Below are positions 1 to 10,113 of a DNA stretch of 64,000 bases, piece after piece. Within the stretch, counting starts at the first letter, position 1, and each line of letters starts with the position of its first letter. The stretch spans positions 12,666,985-12,730,984 of the forward strand of contig CM041196.1 of NCBI GenBank assembly GCA_023078555.1. Reading direction: 5' to 3'. Source of the DNA: Ulva prolifera (Eukaryota; Chlorophyta; Ulvophyceae; Ulvales; Ulvaceae). The notes below the pieces were generated by a model. The model searched no databases. It saw only the letters and a program-made list of their open reading frames with translations, and was not told the origin of the DNA. The translations under genes and the position numbers were made by a program.

Positions 1-218
1 CGTTTAGCTTGATCAAATCTGGCCTTCAAATGGGCGTCATTTTCTGGCTTAAGACTCATGCATGCCATATGCCTCTCTTTGAAACGCTCATACTCTTCCA
101 ACGACATCGACATGGGGTTCCACCCAGCAGAAATGATCATGGCCATGAGGCCCAGGTCTTCTGTGTATGGATCCATCTGGTTCAATGCTGTATTCAAAGA
201 CAACGGGTCGACATAGAA
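1..218 (-). CDS. Partial exon of an unknown protein, running off the left edge
   Basis: Read on the minus strand, positions 218 to 1 are open for about 72 codons with protein-like composition (contains PYTEDLGLMAMIISAGWNP and a charged stretch LEEYERFKERH). The segment is preceded on the coding strand by a plausible acceptor ending in AG (plus positions 219-220), so I read it as an internal or last exon continuing beyond the window. I do not recognise the family. It lies downstream of, and on the same strand as, the decayed family-Y gene at 1275-3503, so it could be a further exon of that gene or a separate gene. Seen: open frame and splice-like boundary. Inferred: exon status. Confidence 0.4.
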
Positions 219-581
219 CTAATGCGCGCAGTGTTAGTGCTTGACCCTATCGCGGACTATGACATATTTTCATAAGAGAAAATCGGATATTCATCCCCCC
301 CCTTCCCCCTGCGGCTCTCCCCTGCTTTTAACAAATCATTCCCCCCGCGGCTCAAAAGATAGTCGGTCCGGAGCCCTGTACATGAAAAGGGATTAGGTAA
401 TCCTCCGAAGGTTGAGGCTGCGGCCCTCCCTTAGTTTAAACAAATCGTTCCCCCTGCAAAAAAAAAAAAACCAGCCCTCCCCCAAAAAAAAACCACCCCC
501 TCCCCGCCGTCCCCCCGCGGCTCAAAAGATCGTTGGTCCGGGGCCCTCGGATGGGACAAAAGGGATTAGGTAATCCTCCAG
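219..581. other. Non-coding, C-rich low-complexity DNA
   Basis: No convincing coding signal. Two similar C-rich and A-rich segments (about 290-400 and 415-575) share the phrase GGCTCAAAAGAT followed by GGTCCGG, so this is a degenerate local duplication with runs of C and A. Confidence 0.5.
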
Positions 582-829
582 AGTTGTGTCTGTGCTTGCT
601 TGTGACATTTTGTACACTGACACAGTTGTGTCTGTGCCTGCTTGTAACATTCTCTACACTGACACGGTTGTGTCTGTGCCTGCTTGTGACATTTTGTACA
701 CTGACACAGTTGTCACACAGTTGTTGTGACACAGTTGTTTGCTGTTGTGTTTGTGCCTGCTTGTGACATTTTTTACACTGACACAGTTGTGTCTGTGCCT
801 GCTTGTAACATTTTGTACACCGACACTCC
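582..829 (+). repeat. Minisatellite, about five 42-bp units
   Basis: Direct tandem array. Each unit begins near GTTGTGTCTGTGCCTGCTTG and ends near TACACTGACACA. Units start at about 583, 625, 667, about 742 and 784. The middle of the array (709-741) is disrupted by a short TTGTCACACAG-type slippage block. Units differ at a few bases each. Open frames crossing it on both strands are by-products of the period being a multiple of three. Confidence 0.8.
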
Positions 830-929
830 TGGTCCAATTAAAGCACACTTCCCTCTGCAATGCCGAGATGTGAGCCTGCCCCATGCCCCCACATACAACT
901 GTGACACGGTCGTGTCTGCGTCTGCGTCC

Positions 930-1135
930 CCTAAAATGCTGCTTCTCCCCTGCCCCCCGCCCCCCGCTGCCAGGAACATCCCCGCCTGTAAAAAAATCTC
1001 CCCCCTGCCCCCCGCGGCCAGAAACCCCCCCCCCCCCCCCTGAAATCCCCCCCTGCCCCCCCGCCTGCCCCTCGCGGCCAAAAAAAGACGCCCCTGCCCC
1101 CGAGCCCCCCCCCCCCCCCCCCCCCCCTGCAAAAC
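930..1135. repeat. C-rich low-complexity tract
   Basis: Long runs of C separated by CTGCCCCCCGC-like phrases, including near-pure poly-C around 1027-1040 and 1109-1127. It produces spurious Pro-rich (plus) and Gly-rich (minus) open frames. No gene is called. Confidence 0.75.
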
Positions 1136-1274
1136 CGTTCGCAACACCTTCGAGAACACCCGCACGATGGCACTCACGCAACAGCACCGTGGCATGGCTT
1201 GCCATCGGACCGTCCGACGTCAGCAACGCTGCAAAGCTCGGCCCCTCGAGAAACCCTCCGAGAATTCCGCACCG

Positions 1275-3503
1275 CTATTGAATCTCCGCAGCCGCACCCT
1301 TCACTCCTCTCCCTCTCGTACGCTTCCGCGCCGCAGCACGCCTTGTCTCCAAACACGAGATCTTCATACGATGGAAGTTGGCATCGGGGTCGATGCCCCT
1401 ACGGGCAAGCGCACGTGCACGAGCGTCGCAGTCTCCCGCTCCGTCTTCTGAAGCAACATCATCGGTCACCGTGGCCTCGGAGTCCGAGGCCATATCATCA
1501 CGCCCATCCTGCCCGCGCTTCTTGGCTGCCCTCGGCAACTGCATACTTGCGCGACCGGGGTCTCCATCACGACCGGCGTGCAACGCATCCAGATTCAGCG
1601 TGTGCTTGAATTCCATGGCGGCCATCCCAAGAATTGCAGAGTCCCATGTCGCCCTGCACCAACCACAACTGAAGCATTGTTTGAGATGCTAAGTTTGTAA
1701 CATGAACCAATAAGCCTATTGTCACGGAAAGTTGTCACAACACAGTTTGCATCTACTGCAAACGCAAGGCACAAACGCAAGGTGCATCTTTCAACATTTG
1801 ATCGCACCTCGTGAAAACCTGATGCTCAGGGTCACTCGACAACACCGTCCGCAACCGCAAAGCGATGTCTTTTTCAACCAACGAAAAAGTCGGCGGACCG
1901 ACGCGCGGCAATACATGCTTCTTGCGAGAGTAGATAAGTATGCTCACAAGATCGTAAGCAGGCCGATCGCCTTGGGGAACCGCTTCAATGATCCGAATGT
2001 AGTCGACCCTACGTCGGAAAACGCGTCGCCTGCACGAGAGCGCACGCTCACATGGAACATTACAAACAAGCATGCATTGAAGACATGCAGTGTGGACCCG
2101 CACATTCAACTGTGCCGCTCAGGATAACGAGCACGGTGCCGAAGACGACCTTTGACTCGAACAGCATTGCACCGCCTGGATGCTTGCTCTCCTCCGTGTA
2201 GACCAGGTGCCACACGTCGAGAAGCGCAGCGACAAGGGGGTGGTCGGTGGTGTCTTCGTGCAACCCCGCACGCACCACTGCGTGCGCAAACTCCACGGGC
2301 GACTTGAATGATACAAGGAGGCCCTGCCCACAGGGATTCTTCTGGCGATCCAAAGCGCACAACCACTCCCCGATGCGCACCATGGCCGCCGCATAGTGCA
2401 TGAGGAAACCCATGTCCTACATAAACCGTGCAACACATCGGCATCGCCATCAGGAATCAACCCCACGGTGTACGCCACATACATCTAAAAACATCTCAAA
2501 GCATTTCGAAACACAACCAACATGGAGTCAGGTATCAACGAGCGCATACCCCTCGGTGGCGATCACGGGCACCTCGTTGTAGAGCTCGCAGGATCGGGGC
2601 TTCCCCGATCGCACTGACAAGAGCGCGCGTGGGCTGATTATTTTTCCGAAGGAAAACCTTGTGCAAACCGGAATTGAGCAACACCGACAACCACTCCAGG
2701 ACATTATCGGACAAGGCAGATAGCCGTCTTGCCAGGTCTTCGTCATTCAAGCCGGATGGCAACATGAAGATGATTAGGGGCGAATCCTCGCTCACCCCGA
2801 TGTCTTCCCCGTGCACCGGTACCTGGTACCGCCCGAGAACCGGATCCCCTTTGCAGCCACGCGTCGGCAACGAGCGCGACCACATGCAGTGCGCCCATTC
2901 GATCGCCGAAAAGAGGCTGACCACTTTGAAAGGCGCGATCTTGAGATTGTCAACCGTCGCGGCAGCTGCGTGATCTGGGAACTTCCGAGCCAGTCTCAAA
3001 TCATGCAACGCTGCCTTTTCCGCCGCAGGAAGATGTTGCTCTTACTCGTCGAGCGGCACAAGCACGGCAAGCGATGTGGACACAGTTGGCCCGGCCACCA
3101 TGAACTCCCCGCTCGGGGCAGAGTCGGGGCCCACACCGCATTGCCGCAGCAAGCGCGCACTCCGCATAGTCGCATGCAGCAAGACAATCGCATCTATAAT
3201 GTCATCCTCTGCATATTGACGACGTATATCATCCGCATCCTTGAAGAGGATCTTGTGCTCACGCGCGATGCGAGAGTTGGGACCGTTGATGCGCGGTGGA
3301 AGTTTTGGAGCATCCGTCGGAAGGCCGGAGGGCCCCGCCGGACATGCACCCTCTACGCCCGTAGGCCCGCCCTCGGCGGAAGGCCGGTCCGCAATGGCCA
3401 TGGGGTGCAAGATCGTGTTTGCTAACATCAGATCTCCCGAGTCATTGACACATGTGACTCGCAAAGGGTGAGTGTCGTTGTACCGGTCACCCTCTTGTTG
3501 CAC
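1275..3503 (-). pseudogene. Family Y, copy 1: decayed gene of unknown function
   Basis: On the minus strand a chain of protein-like segments runs from 3503 down to about 1275: 3503-2535, 2413-2060, about 2080-1755 and 1625-1280. The first is one frame of about 320 codons broken by an in-frame TAA near 3033, and it slips frame near 2590 where the segment ELYNEVPVIATEG is best read. Recognisable pieces include SPLIIFMLPSGLNDEDLARR, GEWLCALDRQKNPCG, VDYIRIIEAVPQGD and a basic and acidic tail. Matching pieces occur in the same order on the minus strand at 62.0-64.0 kb (TPILMMFLHLS with INKFNDELKP; ELLTAIDRKLAGGEKTLS; IRHIHIIDMHSQ), so this is one of two diverged copies. I know of no named domain. 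Introns probably separate the segments, but I could not fix every junction. Confidence 0.5.
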
Positions 3504-5079
3504 CCCCCCAGCCTACAAACAATTTAGGTGGTGAGACTGTATGCAACATTAGAAAGAGGCACGCGCATCAGTCTTAGTGCAAGCACCTTGGCGACCGGCC
3601 GTGTCAACGGAGATCATGACACGGTGCCTTCCGATTCCACACAGATGGGGCTGACGGTGGCCGTGCGCTAGTCAAATCAACCCTCGGAACATGTGACCAA
3701 GACCTATGTTGATAGGCGGACGTGGCAAATACGAGTTCCAAGTTTCTGCATCACCCAGTGCACATGTGACAACACATTTGGACCCGGGCGACATGTGGGC
3801 AGCCATGGGATCGTATGTCTGCAGTAGCAAAAGGGGCTATGTGGCACGTGGCACGCACACTTTGTTCTCGGTGTAACTAGGTGCGCAAGCTGTAGGTACG
3901 CAGGCTTGCTTTGCTGAAGGCTAAAAATGCCGATTCCAGGCCTCCCAGAGGCTCAATGGAGTTCATAAATTGCTTCCTAACAAGCCATCCCTGAGACAGC
4001 CCGTACAGTTGATCAGCAACGTAGCAGTCCGGGTCCATATGTGCAAAACTTAACGAAGCACCACCCTCATGACACCGTACATGCGCCACATTCATATGCA
4101 GATGTGCCACTTGAGACCCGACATACTGAACCACTACCTGCTTGCGTCCATGATCACAAGAAGCCCATGCGGGGCAACCTGCCATCATACGTGAGGTCTC
4201 TCGAGATACAGAAGCCAAGCTTTGGGATGTTCACTCATACTGATTTGACCTGGCAGAAAATCAACAATTACCGGTGTTGAACAATGGCGCTGTCTGACAT
4301 CACAAACCGGCGCTAATCTAATTAAGTATATAATAGTTTGTCTGACATTATTAGAGGAATGTCATATTTATATTGCGTACGAGGTGATTCTGAATCGTTT
4401 TCATGCGGGCCTATAACGGTGAGGTCTACATCGGTGTTGACTAGTCGGGTAGCGCAGGGAGCTGGGCACCCTAGCGAGCGTACATAAACGACAGGAGAGA
4501 ACGACAGGGGTAACAATTGCAGCACACGATGGAATGACTGGAACAGAATCGCCCCAATCGACCAAAGGTAATTGTGTCGATCACAGCAAAACACTTGGAA
4601 TATATGTGCCCAGGCCCATCCCTGCTTTGTGCTGTCCTCGTTACTGATAGCTCTGTGGAACTGTGGAATCACGCTGCTCGTTGATCTCTGTACGGATCAG
4701 GGTGCAGCATCCCGCGAGATCTGGCGATCTTCTGCGGGCATTGGGATTTGGCATGTATCATCCTCCGTCAATCCAATGCAGCAACATCGTGCTGCATGGA
4801 TACGCAGACGTAGACTGGCTGGCATGGTCTTTGACGCTGCACCCTTGGCGTGCGCAAGCGCAGACCAAGAGTATGCATGCGCCGCATGCATGACGTGTCA
4901 TGCACCGAGCTGGCACTTCGCACTGTTTTATGGAAGTCTCATGATGGAAGAACAGGTTGGTGCCCCGCGACATGCAACCTGGCGGATCAGATTTAGGCAG
5001 GGGTTGGCCTTGCTCCCGGGAGCCCCCTCCTCACATCACCTATGGCCTAGAAATCCCCGGCCTCACAGAGGCAGTCTGC
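3504..5079. other. No confident gene; one weak minus-strand ORF
   Basis: Only one open frame looks faintly protein-like: minus strand 4218-3877 (about 113 codons; contains DPDCYVADQLYGLSQGW). It has no recognised domain, no clear promoter and no second copy in the window. The rest shows nothing I can support. Confidence 0.25.
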
Positions 5080-7545
5080 TTACATCCAGGCGTCCCCTTC
5101 AGCATCACAGCGGGGGGGGGCAGCATTAGCGCACATGCGCTTTGCGGACTCAGTCCGCATCCTACCACAATAACTGCAATAGGTGACCCTGGAAAGTGCT
5201 GCCTTATGGGATTCGCTCAACCGAGAACTACGTCTACGCGGTTTGCGTTTGGGATCGTCTATGTTGCTGCCACCCGCGGGCACCTTCCCCCCAGCGACGG
5301 GACGCCTGGTGGATTCAGCCTTGGCTGCTATATGGGACAGTTGTAGCCGCGCTTTACGCGGAAACTCATGAATCATGTGCGCTCTCTGAGTACTGGAGGC
5401 ATTATGGAACAGATAATCGGCAACTTTCTCCAGGCATCCGGACAACTCATCAACTGGTAACCAAGAGTCATGAGATGCATCGTAGCCAACCCAGCGCACA
5501 AGGTAGTGAGGGCACGCGATGGAGATGTCGTCATCGCGATGCCGCGACTGCATGTAATTGACTACACATTCAACTTCATAAGTGGTCGTGTCCACAGTGG
5601 CCGATGACTTGGCAGCTTCGGGGCTGGTGGCGCATGCAGCATCGAAGGACTCCTTGTAAGGTTTCAGTACAGAGAAGTGAAATACATCATGTAGACCTAG
5701 GCGCTGCAGCGTGGTCGGCAATGATATACGGGCAGCGGCCCGGCCCACTACTTCCAGAATTTTACAGGGACCCAACCAGCGCGGAGTAAACTTCTTTCGG
5801 AGAGATGGATGATGTAGAGCAACCTTACGTATAGATAACAGGACCAAGTCACCCACAGAAAAGTTTCGCGAAGCAGATTTCCTGTTGAAATCCGACAACA
5901 TTGACTGCTTGGCCTCTACCAGAGCTTGCTTTGCCAGGAAGTAATACATGCGGTGCATCACGGCTGGAGCCGGTTGCAGATGCTGTGGCAATTTGAACGC
6001 AAGGGCTGTGGGAGACAGTGGCGGAGTGATACGGTTCAATGAGAACGGCGTGCAGCCTGTGGCTGCCGACTTGGAGCTATTCATGCTGAACTCGATATGT
6101 GGCAGGAATGCATCCCAATCATCATGTGCAGGACCGATGAAATGCCAAACAGCTTCTTCCACAACGCGATTGTAACGCTCAACTTGCCCATTGGCTCTAG
6201 GATGGTAGGAGAATGTCAGCTGCAATGCAATGCCTAGGTGATCACAAAGGGATGTGAAAATTTTATTGTTCCACTGCGTACCGCGGTCACAACAAATGCC
6301 AAGTGGCAGGCCATCATGGGGGTATATGTGTTGGAAAAACAATGCAGCGAATCCGGGCCCATTCAGAGTAGACACTGTGGGGATCAATCTTACCATCTTG
6401 CTGAATTGTTCAACAAATACAACAATGCAATTGTGACCGGACGTGGAGTTAGGCAGATGCGTGATCATGTCTACACTCACGACACGCCAGCATGCAGAAG
6501 GTACAGGTAGTGGGGACATGACTGCCTCCCGATCCGACGGGGACTTCATGGTCTGACAGCTATGGCATTGTGACACAAATTTTTTGACATCCTTGTGTAT
6601 ATCTGGCCGGTAAAATGAGTCTGTGATCAATGATGCTGTGCGAGAGACACCCATGTGTGCATGCCAGGGGTGTACGTGGTGCCACAACAGAATTTGCCAG
6701 CGTAAGTGATCATGATCAGGGACAACAATTTTGTTCTTGTGCAGGTAAATCTGGTGCTTAGGGTCGTAATGGTATGATGCAGGTGGCTCGGCAAAATCAG
6801 AATCATGTGCATAGCCACTATGCCAGCGCTGCCAAAAGTCGTCCGCGTGCATATCTAGAGTCAAGTATCTGTTGGATTGTTTCATAAGCAGCTCTGCTTG
6901 TGAGTGCGTACCCGCACATTGTGCGTTGATTGCGCGGCCGTCACAGACCAGGTCCTCCTGGTCGACCCAGTCCACCGCGGAAGCATCGGGCTGCGCGGTC
7001 GCTGCGTCGTCCTCATGCGCGGGCTGTTGGTGGAGGGGTGAGGCCGAGGAATTCGGCCTCCTCCGCTGTTGGCGTGAAGTCAATGTCTGACATTGGAGAT
7101 GGGGTGCGGAGGCAACCAATAGCGGTCGCGGAGAACGGCGGCGGGTCGGCGTTGGCATGGGCCGGCGGGGAAGTGGGGATGGGGGCGGTGGCAGCGCTGG
7201 CGGAGACCCCGTTGGCATCAACACCGGGGACCGCTGAGACTCCATCTGCTTGCCCATGCGAGGGCTGGACCCCGAGCTGATGGAAATCACTGATGGCGGC
7301 GGCTGCATGGGCCGCCGTGGGTCCTGTGGCTGGGACAGAGGGGGAAATTGCGACTGGGAACGCAGGTCTGGCATGGGTGGGGACAGGCCGGGCGGGGGTG
7401 AACCGAACTTCTCCCGTAGCCGGGAGAAGTCGCAGGGCTGGGGCGAGATTGTTGGCAACGTCTGGTGGTATCGGACGGCCTGTTTCATCGGCGACAGGCC
7501 AGATGATATGGCCGTTGATCCAGTGCTGGCAAGTGGAAGCGTCAT
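5080..7545 (-). CDS. Gypsy-type integrase with C-terminal chromodomain (element E)
   Basis: Open frame of about 821 codons. Residues about 1-210 are Pro/Ser-rich and disordered-looking. Residues about 270-330 hold the integrase zinc module (HHVHPWHAH followed by CHSCQ). The catalytic core follows: VSVDMIT, CCDRGTQWNN and the HPRANGQVERYN motif that carries the glutamate. About residues 655-715 form a chromodomain (YEVECVVNY, HYLVRWVGYD, DSWLPVDEL). In this family the integrase joins element cDNA to host DNA, and the chromodomain steers it to modified histones. The frame is unusually long and clean for a piece with no reverse transcriptase. It could be a surviving 3' part of an old element or, less likely, an integrase-derived gene kept by the host. 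The first Met is uncertain. Confidence 0.75.
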   Translation of the reverse strand: MTLPLASTGSTAISSGLSPMKQAVRYHQTLPTISPQPCDFSRLREKFGSPPPGLSPPMPDLRSQSQFPPLSQPQDPRRPMQPPPSVISISSGSSPRMGKQMESQRSPVLMPTGSPPALPPPPSPLPRRPMPTPTRRRSPRPLLVASAPHLQCQTLTSRQQRRRPNSSASPLHQQPAHEDDAATAQPDASAVDWVDQEDLVCDGRAINAQCAGTHSQAELLMKQSNRYLTLDMHADDFWQRWHSGYAHDSDFAEPPASYHYDPKHQIYLHKNKIVVPDHDHLRWQILLWHHVHPWHAHMGVSRTASLITDSFYRPDIHKDVKKFVSQCHSCQTMKSPSDREAVMSPLPVPSACWRVVSVDMITHLPNSTSGHNCIVVFVEQFSKMVRLIPTVSTLNGPGFAALFFQHIYPHDGLPLGICCDRGTQWNNKIFTSLCDHLGIALQLTFSYHPRANGQVERYNRVVEEAVWHFIGPAHDDWDAFLPHIEFSMNSSKSAATGCTPFSLNRITPPLSPTALAFKLPQHLQPAPAVMHRMYYFLAKQALVEAKQSMLSDFNRKSASRNFSVGDLVLLSIRKVALHHPSLRKKFTPRWLGPCKILEVVGRAAARISLPTTLQRLGLHDVFHFSVLKPYKESFDAACATSPEAAKSSATVDTTTYEVECVVNYMQSRHRDDDISIACPHYLVRWVGYDASHDSWLPVDELSGCLEKVADYLFHNASSTQRAHMIHEFPRKARLQLSHIAAKAESTRRPVAGGKVPAGGSNIDDPKRKPRRRSSRLSESHKAALSRVTYCSYCGRMRTESAKRMCANAAPPRCDAEGDAWM

Positions 7546-7759
7546 ACCGCAAGTTTAGTTGGGCGAAATGTTAAGTATGTGTGCGGAGTACTTAGCACAT
7601 GACGCCTGAGATCTGGGATCACACCTGCATGGTCAGTATCTGAGTCAGATACTTGAGCCATGACCTTGTTCGACCTATATAGAGAGCTGGAATGTGTCTT
7701 CTCATTCGCGGGCTGGTGACTGCCACGTGTCACCCCGTGCGTGCATTCGCATGTGCACC
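7532..7759 (-). repeat. LTR-like repeat of element E family
   Basis: About 228 bp, closely matching 60118-60344 in the same orientation. Both contain GTTAAGTATGTGTGCGG and GATCTGGGATCACACC. A TATATAG-like box lies near 7675-7682, consistent with a promoter-bearing LTR. It directly precedes the integrase frame on the minus strand. Full LTR boundaries were not found. Confidence 0.6.
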
Positions 7760-7977
7760 TGCTGTTGAGACCTATTGGTCTGGTCTTGGGTAACAGACCT
7801 CGATGGCAGTAAGGAGAAGCAGTGATGGGTCAAGATTGCCGCAGCACGAGGGCTGTATATGCACACACTACAAGAACGCCAGACAGGTGATAATGTGCAT
7901 TTCGGCAACACATTAGCGGCTAAACACTGTGAAAGCTGTGTCGTGATGTGGATGAAATGTTCGGAGAATGCCGCTCC

Positions 7978-8327
7978 TGTCACAATGCATGAGCCTGCGG
8001 GCAGCAGTGTGGTGACAGGTGCACCCATGCACGGATGATCCGCGGATCTAGTGCAGGGGTAAGCCGCCAGCCGGGATTGCCTCGATGTAGTGAGAGAGAT
8101 CCCGCGAGGGTTTCCCGCCGTAACCTTGAGTGTTCAGTGTGCATATAAGCATGTGCACACTGACTTCTGTAACCATTCTCTTTACTGTTTCACGGTACTA
8201 GCACTCCCCTCTAAGCATCTCTCGGGTCTACCTCTGTGCGCAGCAGGTATGAGATGCTTGGCTGTCCTGACCTGACCTGCATAAGGACTGCGCGTCCGAC
8301 CTGCACAACATTAGCCTTTTTCTGACA
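7978..8327 (+). repeat. Solo copia LTR with target-site duplication
   Basis: 350 bp beginning TGTCACAATGCATGAGCC and ending TTTTTCTGACA, homologous to the LTRs of elements A, B and D. It is flanked by a perfect 5-bp duplication GCTCC (7973-7977 and 8328-8332). There is no internal element sequence on either side, so it is a solo LTR left by LTR-LTR recombination. It contains a TGCATATAAG promoter-like box near 8143. Confidence 0.92.
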
Positions 8328-8873
8328 GCTCCAATGTGTGTGAGCTGCACACTTTACGTCCTCGTGTGACCGGAATGTGCCATGTGCTAGGAACAGTCGA
8401 CGCGCTTCCAATGTTGCAGATGTACACTCTGGCATGACGAGTGGCCGAACTGTCCTCGATGTACGTTGGAGTGTGCACGCGAGTACAAGAGATGTGCATT
8501 ATGGCGTATGCACGTGGACCGGAAAGATGTGCTTGTCGAGTACAGCTCGCGCATGGCGTGTACACCTTCATAAAAACCAGGCATCATTGACACATTCCAA
8601 GCACTCTTCATCCGTACGTATACTCGCCGGTTGCAGGCATCGTGTACTGTTGCGGGGCGATGATGTACACGTGGTGTACACGACTAGCAGTATCATGAAT
8701 TAATAATAATTTGGTTCAACGGTGCGTCGGCAGGCCTGTTTACATCATCAATATCATATCATAGCTTATTCTTATGTTGAGCAAAGCATCGTGGTTCACA
8801 GCATGATCCACTGTTGCACTAAGCTTAAGCAACAGCCACCAGATGGCTGATCCCTCCTTCAAAAAGGCCTACT
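8328..8873. other. Candidate subterminal repeat region, left end of transposon T1
   Basis: No gene. Between about 8400 and 8690 short related words recur in both orientations: TGTACAC, GTGTACAC, GAGTACA, ATGTGCA. A similar cluster lies at 48780-49198 beside transposon copy T2. Cys2-type (CACTA) elements carry such subterminal arrays as transposase-binding sites. I could not identify a terminal inverted repeat, so the exact end of T1 is unknown. Confidence 0.35.
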
Positions 8874-9393
8874 CTATAGACTATGAAGCTCGTCGTAGAG
8901 AGATATCTTCTTCTCCATTAGACGGACCTTGGTCGCCTGCAGATGTAAAAGAGCGGTGACTGCACTTGACAGCTGTATTCAGATTATGTGGCAAGATACA
9001 GCTCACACATCCAAGGCGACACGTAGTTCACACTCAGGTCAGGACAGACCTGGAGCTCTGTGATCTTTTCTTGAGCTATACGGATCTTGGGTTGGGTGTG
9101 GTTGCGTTTACCAGAGCCTGGCTGCTTGAGTTCAAGGATGACAGCTTCTTGCTCTTGGATTAGCCGATTGGTAGCTTCGATGTCATGGTTCAGTCTAGCT
9201 ATCTCACTTTCAGTGTACGACTTCCCGTACGTTCGCTCACTGTTTGGACCAGTTGAGCTGATCTGCATACGGTCTCGCACAGTATTGAGCCTGCCTATAG
9301 GCTGTGTGTGGTTCCGGTGTCGTGACACTGCAGCTGTATTGGGGCAAAGCTACATGCGGTCTTGCTCACCTGAACGTCGGGTGACTTGAGTGT
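8874..9393 (-). pseudogene. Gene X of T1, 3' exons (coiled coil); cut off by element B
   Basis: Three 3' exon pieces of gene X1 lie left of element B on the minus strand: the tail of one exon (9393-9370, ending SPDVQ before a GTGAGC donor), a coiled-coil exon (about 9327-9050; RLIQEQEAVILELKQ, SGKRNHTQPKIRIAQEKI) and a last short exon (8936-8874; VRLMEKKISLYDELHSL then stop). The coiled-coil exon matches X2 at about 52580-52760 (KIEEQEAVIEDCKQ, AGKRNNVKPKMRTAQE). The upstream exons continue at 31561-33769 on the far side of element B, whose AGTGT duplication (9389-9393 and 31556-31560) lies inside the SPDVQ exon. So this is one gene split by about 22 kb of retroelements. Confidence 0.75.
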
Positions 9394-9740
9394 TGTCAGA
9401 AAGTCACTCATCTGCAGGTCAGACGCGCAGTCTCAGGTCAAGTCAGGCAACCAGCATTCCATACCTGCTGCGCACAGAGGTAGAACCGAGGAATGCGGGG
9501 AAGAATCAGGATACAGCTAGTACCGTGAAACAGTGATAAGAATGGTTACAGATCTCAGTGTGCACATGCTTATATGCACACTGAACACACAAGGTTACGG
9601 CGGAAAACCCTTGCGGGATCTCTCTCACTACATCGAGACAGTCTCGGCTGGCGGCTTACCCCTACACTGGATCCGCGGATCGTCCGTGCATGGGTGCACC
9701 TGTCACTACACTGCTGCACGCAAGCTCATGCATTGTGACA
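9394..9740 (-). repeat. 3' LTR of copia element B
   Basis: 347 bp, TGTCAGAAAG to CATTGTGACA on the plus strand. Differs from the partner LTR at 31209-31555 at about nine positions by eye. The B-internal fragment 9741-9766 (purine tract side) separates it from element A. Confidence 0.93.
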
Positions 9741-9766
9741 CTCCCCCATAAACCCTGCTACGTCTC

Positions 9767-10113
9767 TGTCACAATGCATGAGCCTGCAGGCAGCAGCGTG
9801 GTGACAGGTGCACCCATGCACGATCTGCGGATCACGTGCAGGGGTAAGCCGCCAGCCAGGATCGTATCGAGGTAGCGAGAGAGATCCTGCGAGGGTTTCC
9901 CGGCGTGACCCTCGAGTGTTTACAGTGTGCATATATTGCCGTGCACACTAAGAGCTGTAACCATTCTCTTTACTGTTTCACGGTACTAGCTGTACCCTGT
10001 CTCCTCCCGCATTCCTCGGTTCTACCTCTGTGCGCAGCAGGTATGGAATGCTGGCTACCTGACCTGACCTAAGACTGCGTGTCTGACCTAACAGATAGAG
10101 TGCTTTTCTGACA
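9767..10113 (+). repeat. 5' LTR of copia element A
   Basis: 347 bp, TGTCACAATG to TTTTCTGACA. It contains a TGCATATA box near 9931 and is followed directly by the tRNA-like primer site. Confidence 0.94.

Larger units (their letters stand above)
5080..7759 (-). mobile_element. Ty3/gypsy chromovirus remnant (element E)
   Basis: Minus-strand fossil of a chromodomain-bearing gypsy element. Parts seen, in transcription order: an LTR-like or leader segment (7759-7532) with a TATATA box, a Pro/Ser-rich region, an integrase with an HHCC zinc-binding module and a DDE core, and a C-terminal chromodomain. No reverse transcriptase or RNase H is visible and no second LTR was found on the left, so the copy is incomplete. 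The LTR-like segment has a close relative at 60118-60344. No terminal repeat pair is available to date it. Confidence 0.75.

Noticed and set aside
582-829. CRISPR-like array
   Set aside because: Units are contiguous tandem repeats without unique spacers, in a eukaryotic retroelement-rich region.
436-1281. Several long open frames on both strands, Pro-rich or Gly-rich
   Set aside because: They arise from the 42-bp tandem repeat and poly-C tracts; composition is not protein-like and frames overlap on both strands.
5080-7545. Polinton-type integrase
   Set aside because: Chromodomain directly behind the integrase, and no capsid, ATPase or polymerase B genes nearby; a gypsy chromovirus fits better.
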